Assembly (NCBI GenBank): GCA_016213575.1
Contig: JACRAB010000519.1
Span: 1 to 35,790 of the forward strand
DNA from: Actinomycetota bacterium
GTDB lineage: Bacteria > Actinomycetota > Actinomycetes > Actinomycetales > Kineosporiaceae
DNA length: 35,790 bases
Direction: 5' to 3'
The translations under genes were made by a program, and so were the position numbers. Positions within the stretch are counted from its first letter, which is position 1, and every line of letters starts with the position of its first letter. Below the pieces are notes generated by a model that was given only the letters and a program-made list of their open reading frames with translations, was not told the DNA's origin and ran no database searches. Positions 7,720 to 15,344 of the stretch are shown here, in pieces.

Positions 7720-8320
7720 CGTCCCCCGCCCCGACCCGGACGACCTCGACGCCGTCGGAGAGGTCGACGACCGTCGTCGGCTCGGTGCCGCAGTCCCCGG
7801 AGTCCAGGACGATGTCGACGACGTGGTCGAGCTCCTCCTTGATGGTCCAGCCGTCGGTGAGCGGCTCCTCCTGGTCGGGCAGCAGCAGGGTGCTGGACAG
7901 GAGCGGCTCGCCGAGCTCGGACAGCAGGGCCTGGACGACGGTGTGCTTGGGGATCCGGACGCCGACCGTGTGCTTCTTCGCGTGGAGCAGGCGGCGCGGG
8001 ACCTCCTTCGTCGCGGGCAGGATGAACGTGTAGGGCCCGGGCGTGCACGACTTCACGAGCCGGAACGCGGCGTTGCCGATGTTCACGAGCTGGCCGAGCT
8101 GGGCGAAGTCGGCGCACACGAGGGTGAAGTGGTGCCGGTGGTCGAGCCTGCGGATCTCCCGGATCCGCTCCAGCGCCCTCTGCTCGCCCATCATCGCGCC
8201 GAGCGCGAAGCACGAGTCGGTCGGGTAGACGATGAGCCCGCCCGAGCGCAGCACACGGACCGCCTCGGCGATCGCACGCGGCTGCGGGTTGACGGGGTGG
8301 ACGTCCAGGTACTTGGCCAC
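7703..8320 (-). CDS. YrdC/Sua5/YciO-family protein (threonylcarbamoyl-AMP synthase-like)
   Basis: This 205-residue protein is built from a single YrdC domain. Conserved family motifs are VYPTDSCFALG near the N-terminus, KSCTPGPYTFIL in the middle and VGVRIPKH after it. Sua5/TsaC make threonylcarbamoyl-AMP for the tRNA modification t6A. The YciO branch, to which the short length, the missing Sua5 C-terminal domain and the SCFALGAMM variant point, has an uncertain role, so TsaC activity should not be assumed. The start is GTG 8320; CAGAAT (8327-8332) six bases upstream suggests a leaderless mRNA. Confidence 0.87.
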   Translation of the reverse strand: MAKYLDVHPVNPQPRAIAEAVRVLRSGGLIVYPTDSCFALGAMMGEQRALERIREIRRLDHRHHFTLVCADFAQLGQLVNIGNAAFRLVKSCTPGPYTFILPATKEVPRRLLHAKKHTVGVRIPKHTVVQALLSELGEPLLSSTLLLPDQEEPLTDGWTIKEELDHVVDIVLDSGDCGTEPTTVVDLSDGVEVVRVGAGDVSRFE

Positions 8321-8381
8321 ACGGTGATTCTGCTCCTGCCCGCGAGGCCTGCCTGTCGGACCCTCGTCCTAGGGTCCCGGT
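8321..8381. promoter_or_regulatory. Divergent leaderless-type promoters
   Basis: Two outward -10-like boxes share this 61-bp gap: CAGAAT on minus (8327-8332), six bases before GTG 8320, and TAGGGT on plus (8370-8375), six bases before ATG 8382. No Shine-Dalgarno sequence is seen for either gene. Confidence 0.45.
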
Positions 8382-8930
8382 ATGACGAACGAGACCTCGA
8401 CGGACGACGTGGCGGCCGCGGCCGCCCCCCTCACCGGTGAGCGGGCGGACCTGCTCGACACCCTGCGCAAGCACCGCTTCTTCCTCACGTTCCCGGCCCG
8501 CGACCTGAGCGACGAGCAGGCGGCGGCCACCCCGACGGTCAGCGCGCTGTGCATCGGCGGGCTCGTCAAGCACGTCGCCCGCACAGAGGCCTCCTGGGCC
8601 GCCTTCATGCAGGGCGACCCCGCCGCGCTCGGCGGGGGCGACGACGAGGCCGGGTACGCCGAGCACGAGAACAGCTTCCGGATGCGCGAGGGCGAGACCC
8701 TCGCCGGCCTGCTCGCCGAGTACGCGCGGGTGGCCGCGGCGACGGACGCGCTCGTCGCGACGATCGACCTCGACGCGAGCACCCCGCTGCCGCCGGCGCC
8801 GTGGTTCGAGCCCGGCGCCCGCTGGACGGCACGCCGGGTCCTGCTGCACATCGTCGCGGAGACGGCCCAGCACGCCGGGCACGCCGACATCGTCCGCGAG
8901 GCGATCGACGGGGCGAAGAGCATGGGCTGA
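8382..8930 (+). CDS. DinB-superfamily protein (DUF664-like)
   Basis: This 182-residue four-helix-bundle protein belongs to the DinB/YfiT superfamily. The metal site is represented by H64 (GLVKHVARTEASW) and the C-terminal pair H164 and H167 in HIVAETAQHAGHAD, the normal spacing for this fold. In actinobacteria many members are mycothiol-dependent transferases or isomerases, so a thiol-dependent detoxification role is plausible but not shown. The ATG at 8382 has a -10-like TAGGGT six bases upstream. The gene ends 36 bp before the convergent acyltransferase; the palindrome GGCCGCGCGGCC in that gap may be a weak terminator. Confidence 0.85.
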   Translation: MTNETSTDDVAAAAAPLTGERADLLDTLRKHRFFLTFPARDLSDEQAAATPTVSALCIGGLVKHVARTEASWAAFMQGDPAALGGGDDEAGYAEHENSFRMREGETLAGLLAEYARVAAATDALVATIDLDASTPLPPAPWFEPGARWTARRVLLHIVAETAQHAGHADIVREAIDGAKSMG

Positions 8931-8966
8931 CCACGGGCCGCGCGGCCACCACGGCTGACGGTCCGA

Positions 8967-9827
8967 TCAGCGGGCCGGGCGCACCTTCCGGGCCAGCCGT
9001 CGCAGCCGCGCCCGGAGCGGGCGCGGGAGCACCCGGCGCAGCACGCGCCGGGCCGTGCGCCCGCGACCCGTCACCGTCGGCAGGGCGTCGTCCTGCGTGA
9101 GGTTCCAGTACGGCGACCGCTCGACGGTGCTCGCGTCCGGCTTGTAGTAGGGCTTGGAGAGCGACAGGTGCGGCCGCTCCCAGGCGATGTCGCGGCGGAC
9201 GACGCGCGCCGGAACCCCGGCGACGACGCAGTTGTTGGGGACGCGACCCTTGACGACGGCGTGCATGCCGACCACCGAGCCGTCCCCGACCGTCGTGCCC
9301 GCGAGGAGCACCGCGCCCCAGCCGACCCAGACGTGGTCGCCGACCGTGATCGGCCGGGCGGGGTTGGCCCGGCGGCCGGTCCGGACGTCGAAGATCGGGT
9401 GCCCGTCGTCCGCCCGCAGCTGGATGTCGCTGGCGAACATCACGTCGTCGCCGACCGTGACCGTCGTCCCCTCGACCGCGGAGAAACCGACCCGCGACGT
9501 CGCGGACACGTTGCGCCCCAGCACGATCCGCGCGTCCTGCCCGACGCGCATGTTGGCCCGCAGCGCCGGCACCCCCGCGCGCGGCCCGATCTCCACGAGG
9601 CCGTCGTCGCAGTCGAACTGGATGCGCAGGTCCGCCAGCCGCATCGGCAGGCTGTGCACGAGCCGGTTGCGCCGCCCGCTGAACAGCACCCGGAACAGCG
9701 CCCCCGCGGAGGCGGCGAGGGCCGCGTCGTCCGGAGAGGGTGCCGCCGAGCCGTCGGCGGAGCGGAACTCGATCGTGTTGCCGGCGTCGTCCGCATAGGG
9801 CCCGAGCACCGTCACCGTGGTCGCCAC
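8967..9827 (-). CDS. Left-handed beta-helix (hexapeptide) acyltransferase
   Basis: This 286-residue protein has a central left-handed beta-helix (about residues 75-205) made of hexapeptide repeats such as VGDDVMFASDIQL, ITVGDHVWVGWGAVLLAG, VGDGSVVGMHAVV and NCVVAGVPARVVRRD. This is the usual ending of the acetyltransferase (NodL/maltose acetyltransferase-like) family. Acetyl-CoA-dependent O-acetylation of a sugar is the likely reaction. A basic C-terminal tail (GRTARRVLRRVLPRPLRARLRRLARK) may associate with the membrane. It is divergent from the first wall-polymer paralog with only 24 bp between the two start codons, so a role in decorating the same polymer is likely but inferred. The start is GTG 9827. 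Confidence 0.86.
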   Translation of the reverse strand: MATTVTVLGPYADDAGNTIEFRSADGSAAPSPDDAALAASAGALFRVLFSGRRNRLVHSLPMRLADLRIQFDCDDGLVEIGPRAGVPALRANMRVGQDARIVLGRNVSATSRVGFSAVEGTTVTVGDDVMFASDIQLRADDGHPIFDVRTGRRANPARPITVGDHVWVGWGAVLLAGTTVGDGSVVGMHAVVKGRVPNNCVVAGVPARVVRRDIAWERPHLSLSKPYYKPDASTVERSPYWNLTQDDALPTVTGRGRTARRVLRRVLPRPLRARLRRLARKVRPAR

Positions 9828-9851
9828 CGGCCGGACTCTAGACTAGACCGG
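9828..9851. promoter_or_regulatory. Overlapping back-to-back -10 boxes
   Basis: Only 24 bp separate the divergent GTG starts at 9827 (minus) and 9852 (plus). The gap contains TAGAGT on minus (9835-9840) and TAGACT on plus (9839-9844), which share two bases; each is seven bases from its start codon. The two polymerases could not occupy both at once, so the genes should compete for transcription. The -35 regions would lie inside the opposite coding sequences. Confidence 0.5.
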
Positions 9852-12449
9852 GTGACCCACCAGGCGACGTACGACATCTGCGTGGTCACGGCGGTGCACG
9901 ACGTGGCCCGCTACCTCCCCGACTTAATCGCCTCCCTCGAGGGCCAGCGCGGCGTCCCGCTCGACCGGATCCAGGTCGTCGCGGTCGACGACGGCTCGAA
10001 CGACGACTCGCTCGCCGTCCTCGAGCGGTGGGCGGCGCGCAGCACGCTCGGCGTCACGGTGCTCACCAAGCCGAACGGCGGCCAGGCGAGCGCGCGCAAC
10101 CTCGGCCTGGAGCACGCGGCGGGCGAGTGGGTGACGTTCACCGACCCCGACGACGTCCTGGCCCCCGACTGGTGCGCCCGCGTCCTGGCCTTCGCCCGCG
10201 CCCACCCCGGTCTCGAGCTCGTCGCGACGCCCTACTGGATCCTCGACGACGCCACCGGCCGGGTGACGAACACGCACCCGACCCGGCGCCGGTTCGCCGG
10301 GCCGGACCGGGTCGAGGACCTCGACGAGACCGGCACGTTCTTCGGCTCGGCGAACGCCGGGCTCTTCCGCCGGGACCGGCTCGTCGAGCAGGGGCTGCGT
10401 TTCGACGAGCGGATCCGGCCCAACTTCGAGGACGGCCACTTCACCGCCCTCTACCTGCTCGGCTGCCCCACCCGCCGGGTCGGTTTCGTCGGCTCGGCGC
10501 ACTACCGCTACCGGCGCCGCTCGGACGGCACCTCGACCCTGCAGCAGAGCCTCGTGCAGCCGGCGCGGTACACCACGGTCCCGCGGCTCGGGTTGCTGCC
10601 CACCCTCGAGGCGGGCGCCGCCGCGACCGGCGACCGGCCGCCCGCCTGGGTGCAGAACATCGTGCTCTACGAGCTCTCGTGGTACTTCACGTTCGAGTCC
10701 CAGGACGGCCGGCCGAGCGCCGCCGTCGGCGAGGTCGGGGAGGAGTTCGTCGGGTTGCTCCGGCAGCTCCGGACCCTGCTCGACGACGAGGTCATCGCGC
10801 GCTGGGACGCTCGCGAGCTGTGGCCGCAGTGGCGCCAGATCCTCCGCCACGGCCTGCTCGACGAGCCCTGGCACAGCCCGCGCGCGGTCGTCGAGCAGGA
10901 GGACGGCGAGCAGCGTCTCGTCAAGGTCGTCACCCGGTTCACCGGGGCCGAACCCGAGACGTCGTACCTGGCCGGCGGCGCACCGCTCACCCCCGTGCAC
11001 ACGAAGCTGCGCACGCATGTGTACTTCGGGGCGACGCTCCTCCGCGAGCGGATCGCGTGGCTGCCGCAGCAGCCCGGGCTCACCGTGCGCGTCGCCGGGG
11101 TCGAGGCCGAACCTGCGCACGCGTGGGAAGGGCCGCCGCCGCGCCGCTCCCCGCGGTCCGGCGGGACGCGCGGCCTGCTCCGCCGTCTCGGCTCCGTCGC
11201 CGGGACGCTCCACGCGGAGCCGCGGCGGGTGCTCGGCGCCGTCCGGGCCCGGGCGCGGGGCGCCGTCCTCACCCGGCTCGTGCGGACGGCGCCCGTGCGG
11301 GCCCGGTACGCGGACGCCTGGGTGCTCATGGACCGGTTACGCAATGCCGACGACAACGCCGAGCGGCTCTTCGAGTACCTGCGCGAGCACCGGCCGGACG
11401 TCAACGCGTGGTTCGTCCTCGACCCGGGCAGCCACGACTGGGCCCGGATGCGCGCGACCCATGGGGAGCGGGTGGTCGCCTACGGGTCCCGGCAGTGGCA
11501 GCTGCTCATGTTCAGCTGCCGGCACCTGGTCTCCTCGCACGTCGACGTCCCCATCCACCGCCCCCGGAAGATCATGTGGGCGCTCGGCGGGCGGGAGCCG
11601 CAGTGGCGCTTCACGTTCCTCCAGCACGGCGTCATCAAGGACGACGTCTCCGCCTGGCTCAACCCCAAGGCGATGGACCTGTTCGTCACGAGCACCCAGC
11701 CCGAGCGGGACTCGATCGCCGGCGACCGGACGCCCTACGTCTTCACGACCCGGGAGGCCCGGCTCACCGGCCTGCCCCGGTTCGACCGGCTCCGCGCGAT
11801 CGCCGCCTCGCTGACGCCGGCCGACCGGGACCTCGTCCTCGTCGCCCCGACGTGGCGCTCGGGCCTCATGGGGCCGTTCGCACCGATCACCGGGGACCGC
11901 GAGGTCCGCCCCGACTTCCTCGACACCGAGTACGCGAAGGCCTGGCTCGGCGTCCTGCGTTCCCCCGACCTCGCGGCCCTCGCCCGCGAGCACGGGCTGC
12001 GCATCGGCTTCCTCCCGCACCCGCAGCTCCAGCAGATCCTCCCGACCCTGGACCTGCCGCCCCACGTCGAGCCGCTCACCTTCGCCGGCGGCGGCGCGCA
12101 GCGCCTGTTCGCCTCCGCCGCCGCGCTCGTCACCGACTACTCGTCGATGGCCTTCAACGCCGCGTACGTGGACCGGCCCGTCGTCTACTTCCAGTTCGAC
12201 CGCGACCTCGTCCGGGCCGGCGGGCACCTCGGCCGGGCGGGCTACTTCGACTACGAGCGCGACGGGTTCGGCCCGGTCACGCTGACCGTCGACCAGACCG
12301 TCGCCGCGGTGGCCGAGATCGCGGCCCGAGGCTGCACACCGTCCGAGGAGTACCTCAAGCGCATCGAGGAGACGTTCGTGCTGCGCGACGGCCGCTGCTG
12401 CGAGCGCGTCACCGCGGCGATCGAGGCCCTCACCCGCCCCGCCTGGTGA
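9852..12449 (+). CDS. GT2 glycosyltransferase-CDP-glycerol glycerophosphotransferase fusion, paralog A
   Basis: This 865-residue fusion is probably bifunctional in teichoic-acid-like wall polymer synthesis at the cytosolic membrane face. Residues 7-235 are a GT-A family 2 glycosyltransferase with nucleotide-binding VDDGSN (45-50), metal-binding TDPDD (97-101), the acceptor-side catalytic block NFEDGHF (191-197) and RRSDGTSTL (222-230). A middle segment (about 350-420) is shared by all four paralogs but not recognised. A basic helical linker (435-488) leads to the glycerophosphotransferase domain (about 489-865) with LQHGVIKDD (H592), LTGLPRFDRL, LPHP (H723) and TDYSS (761-765). These correspond to the TagF-type catalytic histidines and nucleotide site. 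The start is GTG 9852, seven bases after TAGACT; upstream codons would run through the divergent acyltransferase. Confidence 0.9.
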   Translation: MTHQATYDICVVTAVHDVARYLPDLIASLEGQRGVPLDRIQVVAVDDGSNDDSLAVLERWAARSTLGVTVLTKPNGGQASARNLGLEHAAGEWVTFTDPDDVLAPDWCARVLAFARAHPGLELVATPYWILDDATGRVTNTHPTRRRFAGPDRVEDLDETGTFFGSANAGLFRRDRLVEQGLRFDERIRPNFEDGHFTALYLLGCPTRRVGFVGSAHYRYRRRSDGTSTLQQSLVQPARYTTVPRLGLLPTLEAGAAATGDRPPAWVQNIVLYELSWYFTFESQDGRPSAAVGEVGEEFVGLLRQLRTLLDDEVIARWDARELWPQWRQILRHGLLDEPWHSPRAVVEQEDGEQRLVKVVTRFTGAEPETSYLAGGAPLTPVHTKLRTHVYFGATLLRERIAWLPQQPGLTVRVAGVEAEPAHAWEGPPPRRSPRSGGTRGLLRRLGSVAGTLHAEPRRVLGAVRARARGAVLTRLVRTAPVRARYADAWVLMDRLRNADDNAERLFEYLREHRPDVNAWFVLDPGSHDWARMRATHGERVVAYGSRQWQLLMFSCRHLVSSHVDVPIHRPRKIMWALGGREPQWRFTFLQHGVIKDDVSAWLNPKAMDLFVTSTQPERDSIAGDRTPYVFTTREARLTGLPRFDRLRAIAASLTPADRDLVLVAPTWRSGLMGPFAPITGDREVRPDFLDTEYAKAWLGVLRSPDLAALAREHGLRIGFLPHPQLQQILPTLDLPPHVEPLTFAGGGAQRLFASAAALVTDYSSMAFNAAYVDRPVVYFQFDRDLVRAGGHLGRAGYFDYERDGFGPVTLTVDQTVAAVAEIAARGCTPSEEYLKRIEETFVLRDGRCCERVTAAIEALTRPAW
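12363..12424 (+). repeat. 62-nt perfect repeat, copy 1 (paralog A 3' end)
   Basis: These 62 bases are identical to 15062-15123 in paralog B. They encode the C-terminal IEETFVLRDGRCCERVTAAIE segment. Identity is unbroken at synonymous sites while flanking sequence differs, which suggests recent gene conversion or unequal exchange. Confidence 0.85.
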
Positions 12450-12484
12450 CCGCCGACCCGGCCGGTGCCGGCACGCCGTCTCCG

Positions 12485-12490
12485 TAGACT
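12485..12490 (+). promoter_or_regulatory. -10-like box of paralog B
   Basis: TAGACT lies six bases before the GTG start at 12497 and is identical to the box of paralog A. No good -35 is visible. It suggests an internal, leaderless promoter inside the gene cluster. Confidence 0.4.
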
Positions 12491-12496
12491 GACGGT

Positions 12497-15244
12497 GTGG
12501 AACACCCCGTACCGGACATCTCGATCGTCACCGCGGTCTACGACGTCGCCCGCTACCTGCCGGACTTCTTCGACTCGCTCGAACGGCAGCAGGGCGTCGA
12601 CCTCTCGCGCGTCGAGATCGTCGCGGTCGACGACGGGTCCACGGACGACTCGCTCGCGGTCCTCCACCGGTACGCAGCGGACTTCGAGGCGCACGGCATC
12701 CTGCCGATGACGGTGCTGACCCAGGCCAACGCCGGTCAGGGCGCGGCCCGCAACCACGGCATGGAGCACGCCACCGGCACCTGGCTCACCTTCACCGACC
12801 CCGACGACACCCTCGAACCCGGCTACCTCGCCCACGTCCTGCGCTTCGTCGCCGACCACCCCGACACCGAGATGGTCGCCACCCACCGCGTCTTCCACGA
12901 CGACGCCACCGGCGAGATCTCCGACACCCACATGCTCCGCAGGATGTTCGAACCCGGCGACCGCCTCGTCGACCTCGACCAGACCCCCGACCACTTCCAC
13001 GGCAGCGCCCCCGCCGCCTTCGTCCGCCGCGACCGCCTCCAGACCAGCGGCGTCCGCTTCGACCACCGCGTCCGCCCCAACTTCGAGGACGGCCACTTCT
13101 GCACCAAGTACCTGCTCGCCTGCGACCGACCCCTCGTCGGCTTCCTGCGATCAGCCGTCTACTACTACCGCAAACGCTCCGACGGCACCTCCACCCTCCA
13201 GAACGCCACCCTGCGCCCCGAGCGCTACACCCACGTCCCCCGCTACGGCTACCTCGACGTCCTCACCGCCGGCGCCCGACGCGCCACCCGCCACGGCAGC
13301 GACGAGGGCCCGGCCGGCGGCAGGGTCCCCGAGTGGGTGCAGAGCTACGTGCTCTACGAGATCTCCTGGTACTTCAGCGCCGAGGAGGCGCACGCGGGGT
13401 CCGCGACCGCCGCGACCGGCCCGGTCGCCGCCGAGCTCGTCGACCTGCTGGGCCGGATCTGCGCGCTCCTGGACCCGGACGTCGTCGCGCACTTCCGCCT
13501 CCGGCGGCTCGACCCGGCCTGGCGGCAGATCATCATGCACGGCCTGTCCGGGCAGTCCTGGCGCTCGCCGTACGCCGTCATGGACCGGGTCGACCGGCAG
13601 CAGAACCTGGCCCGGGTCGTCGTCCGGTGGACGGGCAGCGAGCCTCGGATCGAGTTCCGCAGCAACGGGTTCGCCGTCGAGCCGCACCACACGAAGGTGC
13701 ACCCGCTGACGTACTTCGGGGTCGACCTTCTCCACGAGCGGATCTCCTGGGTACCGGCCGACGGCGCGGTCCGGGTCCGGGTCGACGGCACCTACGTGGA
13801 GTTCCGGCGCTGGTGGGCGCACCCGCCACGGACGACGATCAGCGCCCCCTCGACGGCCCCCGCCGGGACCGCGGCACCCGCCCCGGCTGTCTCCCGCCCG
13901 ACGAGCGGCAGCCGGTCCCGCCCGTCCCGTCCGTCCCGCCCCGAGCCCCGCCTCGTCACGGCCCGGCGGCGGCTGCTGCAGCTCACCCGGCGCACGGCCT
14001 TCAAGGACGCGTGGGTGCTCATGGACCGGATCCACGACGCGGACGACAGCGGCGAGCACCTGTTCGCCTGGTTGCGGGAGAACCGGCCGGACGTCAACGC
14101 CTGGTTCACCGTCGAGGCCGGCACCCCCGACCACGACCGGCTCATGGCCGGCCCGCACCGCAGCCGGGTCGTCGCGCACGGCAGCCTCGAGTGGGAGGTG
14201 CTCATGACGACGGGCTGCCGGCACCTCATCTCCTCCCACGTGGACGTGCCGGTGCAGAAGCCGCCGCAGATCATGAAGCTGCTCGGCACGGACGTCGTCC
14301 CGTGGCGGTTCACGTTCCTCCAGCACGGCGTCATCAAGGACGACCTGTCGCGCTGGCTCAACCCGAAGACCATCGACCTGTTCGTCACGAGCACCGCCGC
14401 GGAGCACGCCTCGATCGCCGGCGACCGGACGCCGTACGTGCTGGGCACCCGCGAGGTGAAGCTCACCGGCCTGCCCCGCTTCGACCGGCTGCGCGCCGCG
14501 GCGCTGTCCGTGCGGGACGACGAGCGCGACCTGCTGCTCGTCGCCCCGACCTGGCGCCAGTGGCTGCTGCCGCCTCTGCGGGCCGGCTCGCAGCGACGTA
14601 CCGTCCGCGACGACTTCCTCGAGACCGAGTACGCCCGGTCCTGGCGGGCGCTCGTCACCTCGCCCGAGCTCGCCCGGGTCGCGGCGGAGCACGGCCTGCG
14701 GATCGGGCTGCTGCCCCACCCGAACATGACCGAGGCGCTCCCGCTGCTCGGCCTGCCGCCGCACGTCGAGCTGCTCTCCTTCGAGGGCGGCGACGCCCAG
14801 CGGCTCTTCGCCCGGGCCGCGGTCCTCGTCACGGACTACTCGTCGATGGCCTTCAACGCCGCCTACGTCGACCGCCCGGTCGTCTACTTCCAGTTCGACG
14901 CGGACGCCGTCAAGGCCGGCGGCCACGTCGGCCGGGCGGGGTACTTCGACTACGAGCGCGACGGGTTCGGCCCGGTGACCCGGACCGCTGACGGCACGGT
15001 GGCCGCGGTGCAGGACATCGTCGCCCGCGGCTGCACCCCGGCACCGGAGTACGCCGAGCGGATCGAGGAGACGTTCGTGCTGCGCGACGGCCGCTGCTGC
15101 GAGCGCGTCACCGCGGCGATCGAAGCCCTCACCCGGCCCTCCCGCGGACCGGCGGCGCTCCCCCCGGCGCAGCGGTCGGCGTCCGACCTCCCGTACGTCG
15201 GGCTCCCGGACGCCGAGCAGATCCGGGCAGCACACCCCGCCTGA
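12497..15244 (+). CDS. GT2 glycosyltransferase-CDP-glycerol glycerophosphotransferase fusion, paralog B
   Basis: This 915-residue protein has the same architecture as paralog A. The GT2 domain has VDDGST (45-50), TDPDD (100-104), NFEDGHF (195-201) and KRSDGTSTL (226-234). The middle segment has the conserved HTK and ERISWVP motifs. A Pro/Ser/Arg-rich linker (about 445-485) precedes the glycerophosphotransferase domain with QHGVIKDD (H610), LTGLPRFDRL, LLPHPN and TDYSS. All catalytic motifs look intact in both halves. It carries a C-terminal extension of about 30 residues absent from A. Codons for residues 84-271 are strikingly different from the rest of the gene (see separate entry). The GTG at 12497 is 47 bp after paralog A and six bases after TAGACT, so it may be read through or transcribed alone. 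Confidence 0.9.
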   Translation: MEHPVPDISIVTAVYDVARYLPDFFDSLERQQGVDLSRVEIVAVDDGSTDDSLAVLHRYAADFEAHGILPMTVLTQANAGQGAARNHGMEHATGTWLTFTDPDDTLEPGYLAHVLRFVADHPDTEMVATHRVFHDDATGEISDTHMLRRMFEPGDRLVDLDQTPDHFHGSAPAAFVRRDRLQTSGVRFDHRVRPNFEDGHFCTKYLLACDRPLVGFLRSAVYYYRKRSDGTSTLQNATLRPERYTHVPRYGYLDVLTAGARRATRHGSDEGPAGGRVPEWVQSYVLYEISWYFSAEEAHAGSATAATGPVAAELVDLLGRICALLDPDVVAHFRLRRLDPAWRQIIMHGLSGQSWRSPYAVMDRVDRQQNLARVVVRWTGSEPRIEFRSNGFAVEPHHTKVHPLTYFGVDLLHERISWVPADGAVRVRVDGTYVEFRRWWAHPPRTTISAPSTAPAGTAAPAPAVSRPTSGSRSRPSRPSRPEPRLVTARRRLLQLTRRTAFKDAWVLMDRIHDADDSGEHLFAWLRENRPDVNAWFTVEAGTPDHDRLMAGPHRSRVVAHGSLEWEVLMTTGCRHLISSHVDVPVQKPPQIMKLLGTDVVPWRFTFLQHGVIKDDLSRWLNPKTIDLFVTSTAAEHASIAGDRTPYVLGTREVKLTGLPRFDRLRAAALSVRDDERDLLLVAPTWRQWLLPPLRAGSQRRTVRDDFLETEYARSWRALVTSPELARVAAEHGLRIGLLPHPNMTEALPLLGLPPHVELLSFEGGDAQRLFARAAVLVTDYSSMAFNAAYVDRPVVYFQFDADAVKAGGHVGRAGYFDYERDGFGPVTRTADGTVAAVQDIVARGCTPAPEYAERIEETFVLRDGRCCERVTAAIEALTRPSRGPAALPPAQRSASDLPYVGLPDAEQIRAAHPA
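12746..13309 (+). other. Sharply bounded block of foreign synonymous codon use in paralog B
   Basis: The 188 consecutive codons here contain no GCG, CCG, ACG or TCG and almost only C-ending codons. The codons before 12746 and after 13309, and the other three paralogs, use NCG codons freely. Rare codons TCA, AAA and several CGA cluster here as well. The protein frame and motifs are continuous, so this is a coding mosaic and not a frameshift. Confidence 0.85.
15062..15123 (+). repeat. 62-nt perfect repeat, copy 2 (paralog B 3' end)
   Basis: Identical to 12363-12424 in paralog A, in direct orientation about 2.7 kb apart. Recombination between the copies would delete or duplicate one whole fusion gene. 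Confidence 0.85.
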
Positions 15245-15344
15245 CCAGGGACGATGACACTGCGATCATCACAAGTCACTGTTGAAGTCACTCTAGATAC
15301 TCGAACAGACACGCTGAGTGAGATTCATCAGTAGAGTCTCGACC
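15245..15344 (+). promoter_or_regulatory. A/T-richer promoter region of paralog C
   Basis: This 100-bp gap is clearly less GC-rich than its surroundings. It holds a direct repeat AAGTCACT (15273-15280 and 15285-15292), an inverted pair TCACTC/GAGTGA (15288-15293 and 15316-15321) and a -10-like TAGAGT (15332-15337) seven bases before GTG 15345. The repeats are candidate regulator sites; no known consensus fits. This is the most promoter-like gap inside the four-gene cluster. Confidence 0.45.

Noticed and set aside
12746-13309. Reading the codon-shifted block as a frameshift or assembly chimera
   Set aside because: The protein frame is uninterrupted and all GT2 motifs align with the sister copies. 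A chimeric assembly cannot be fully excluded without reads, but the flanks match the same gene at protein level on both sides.
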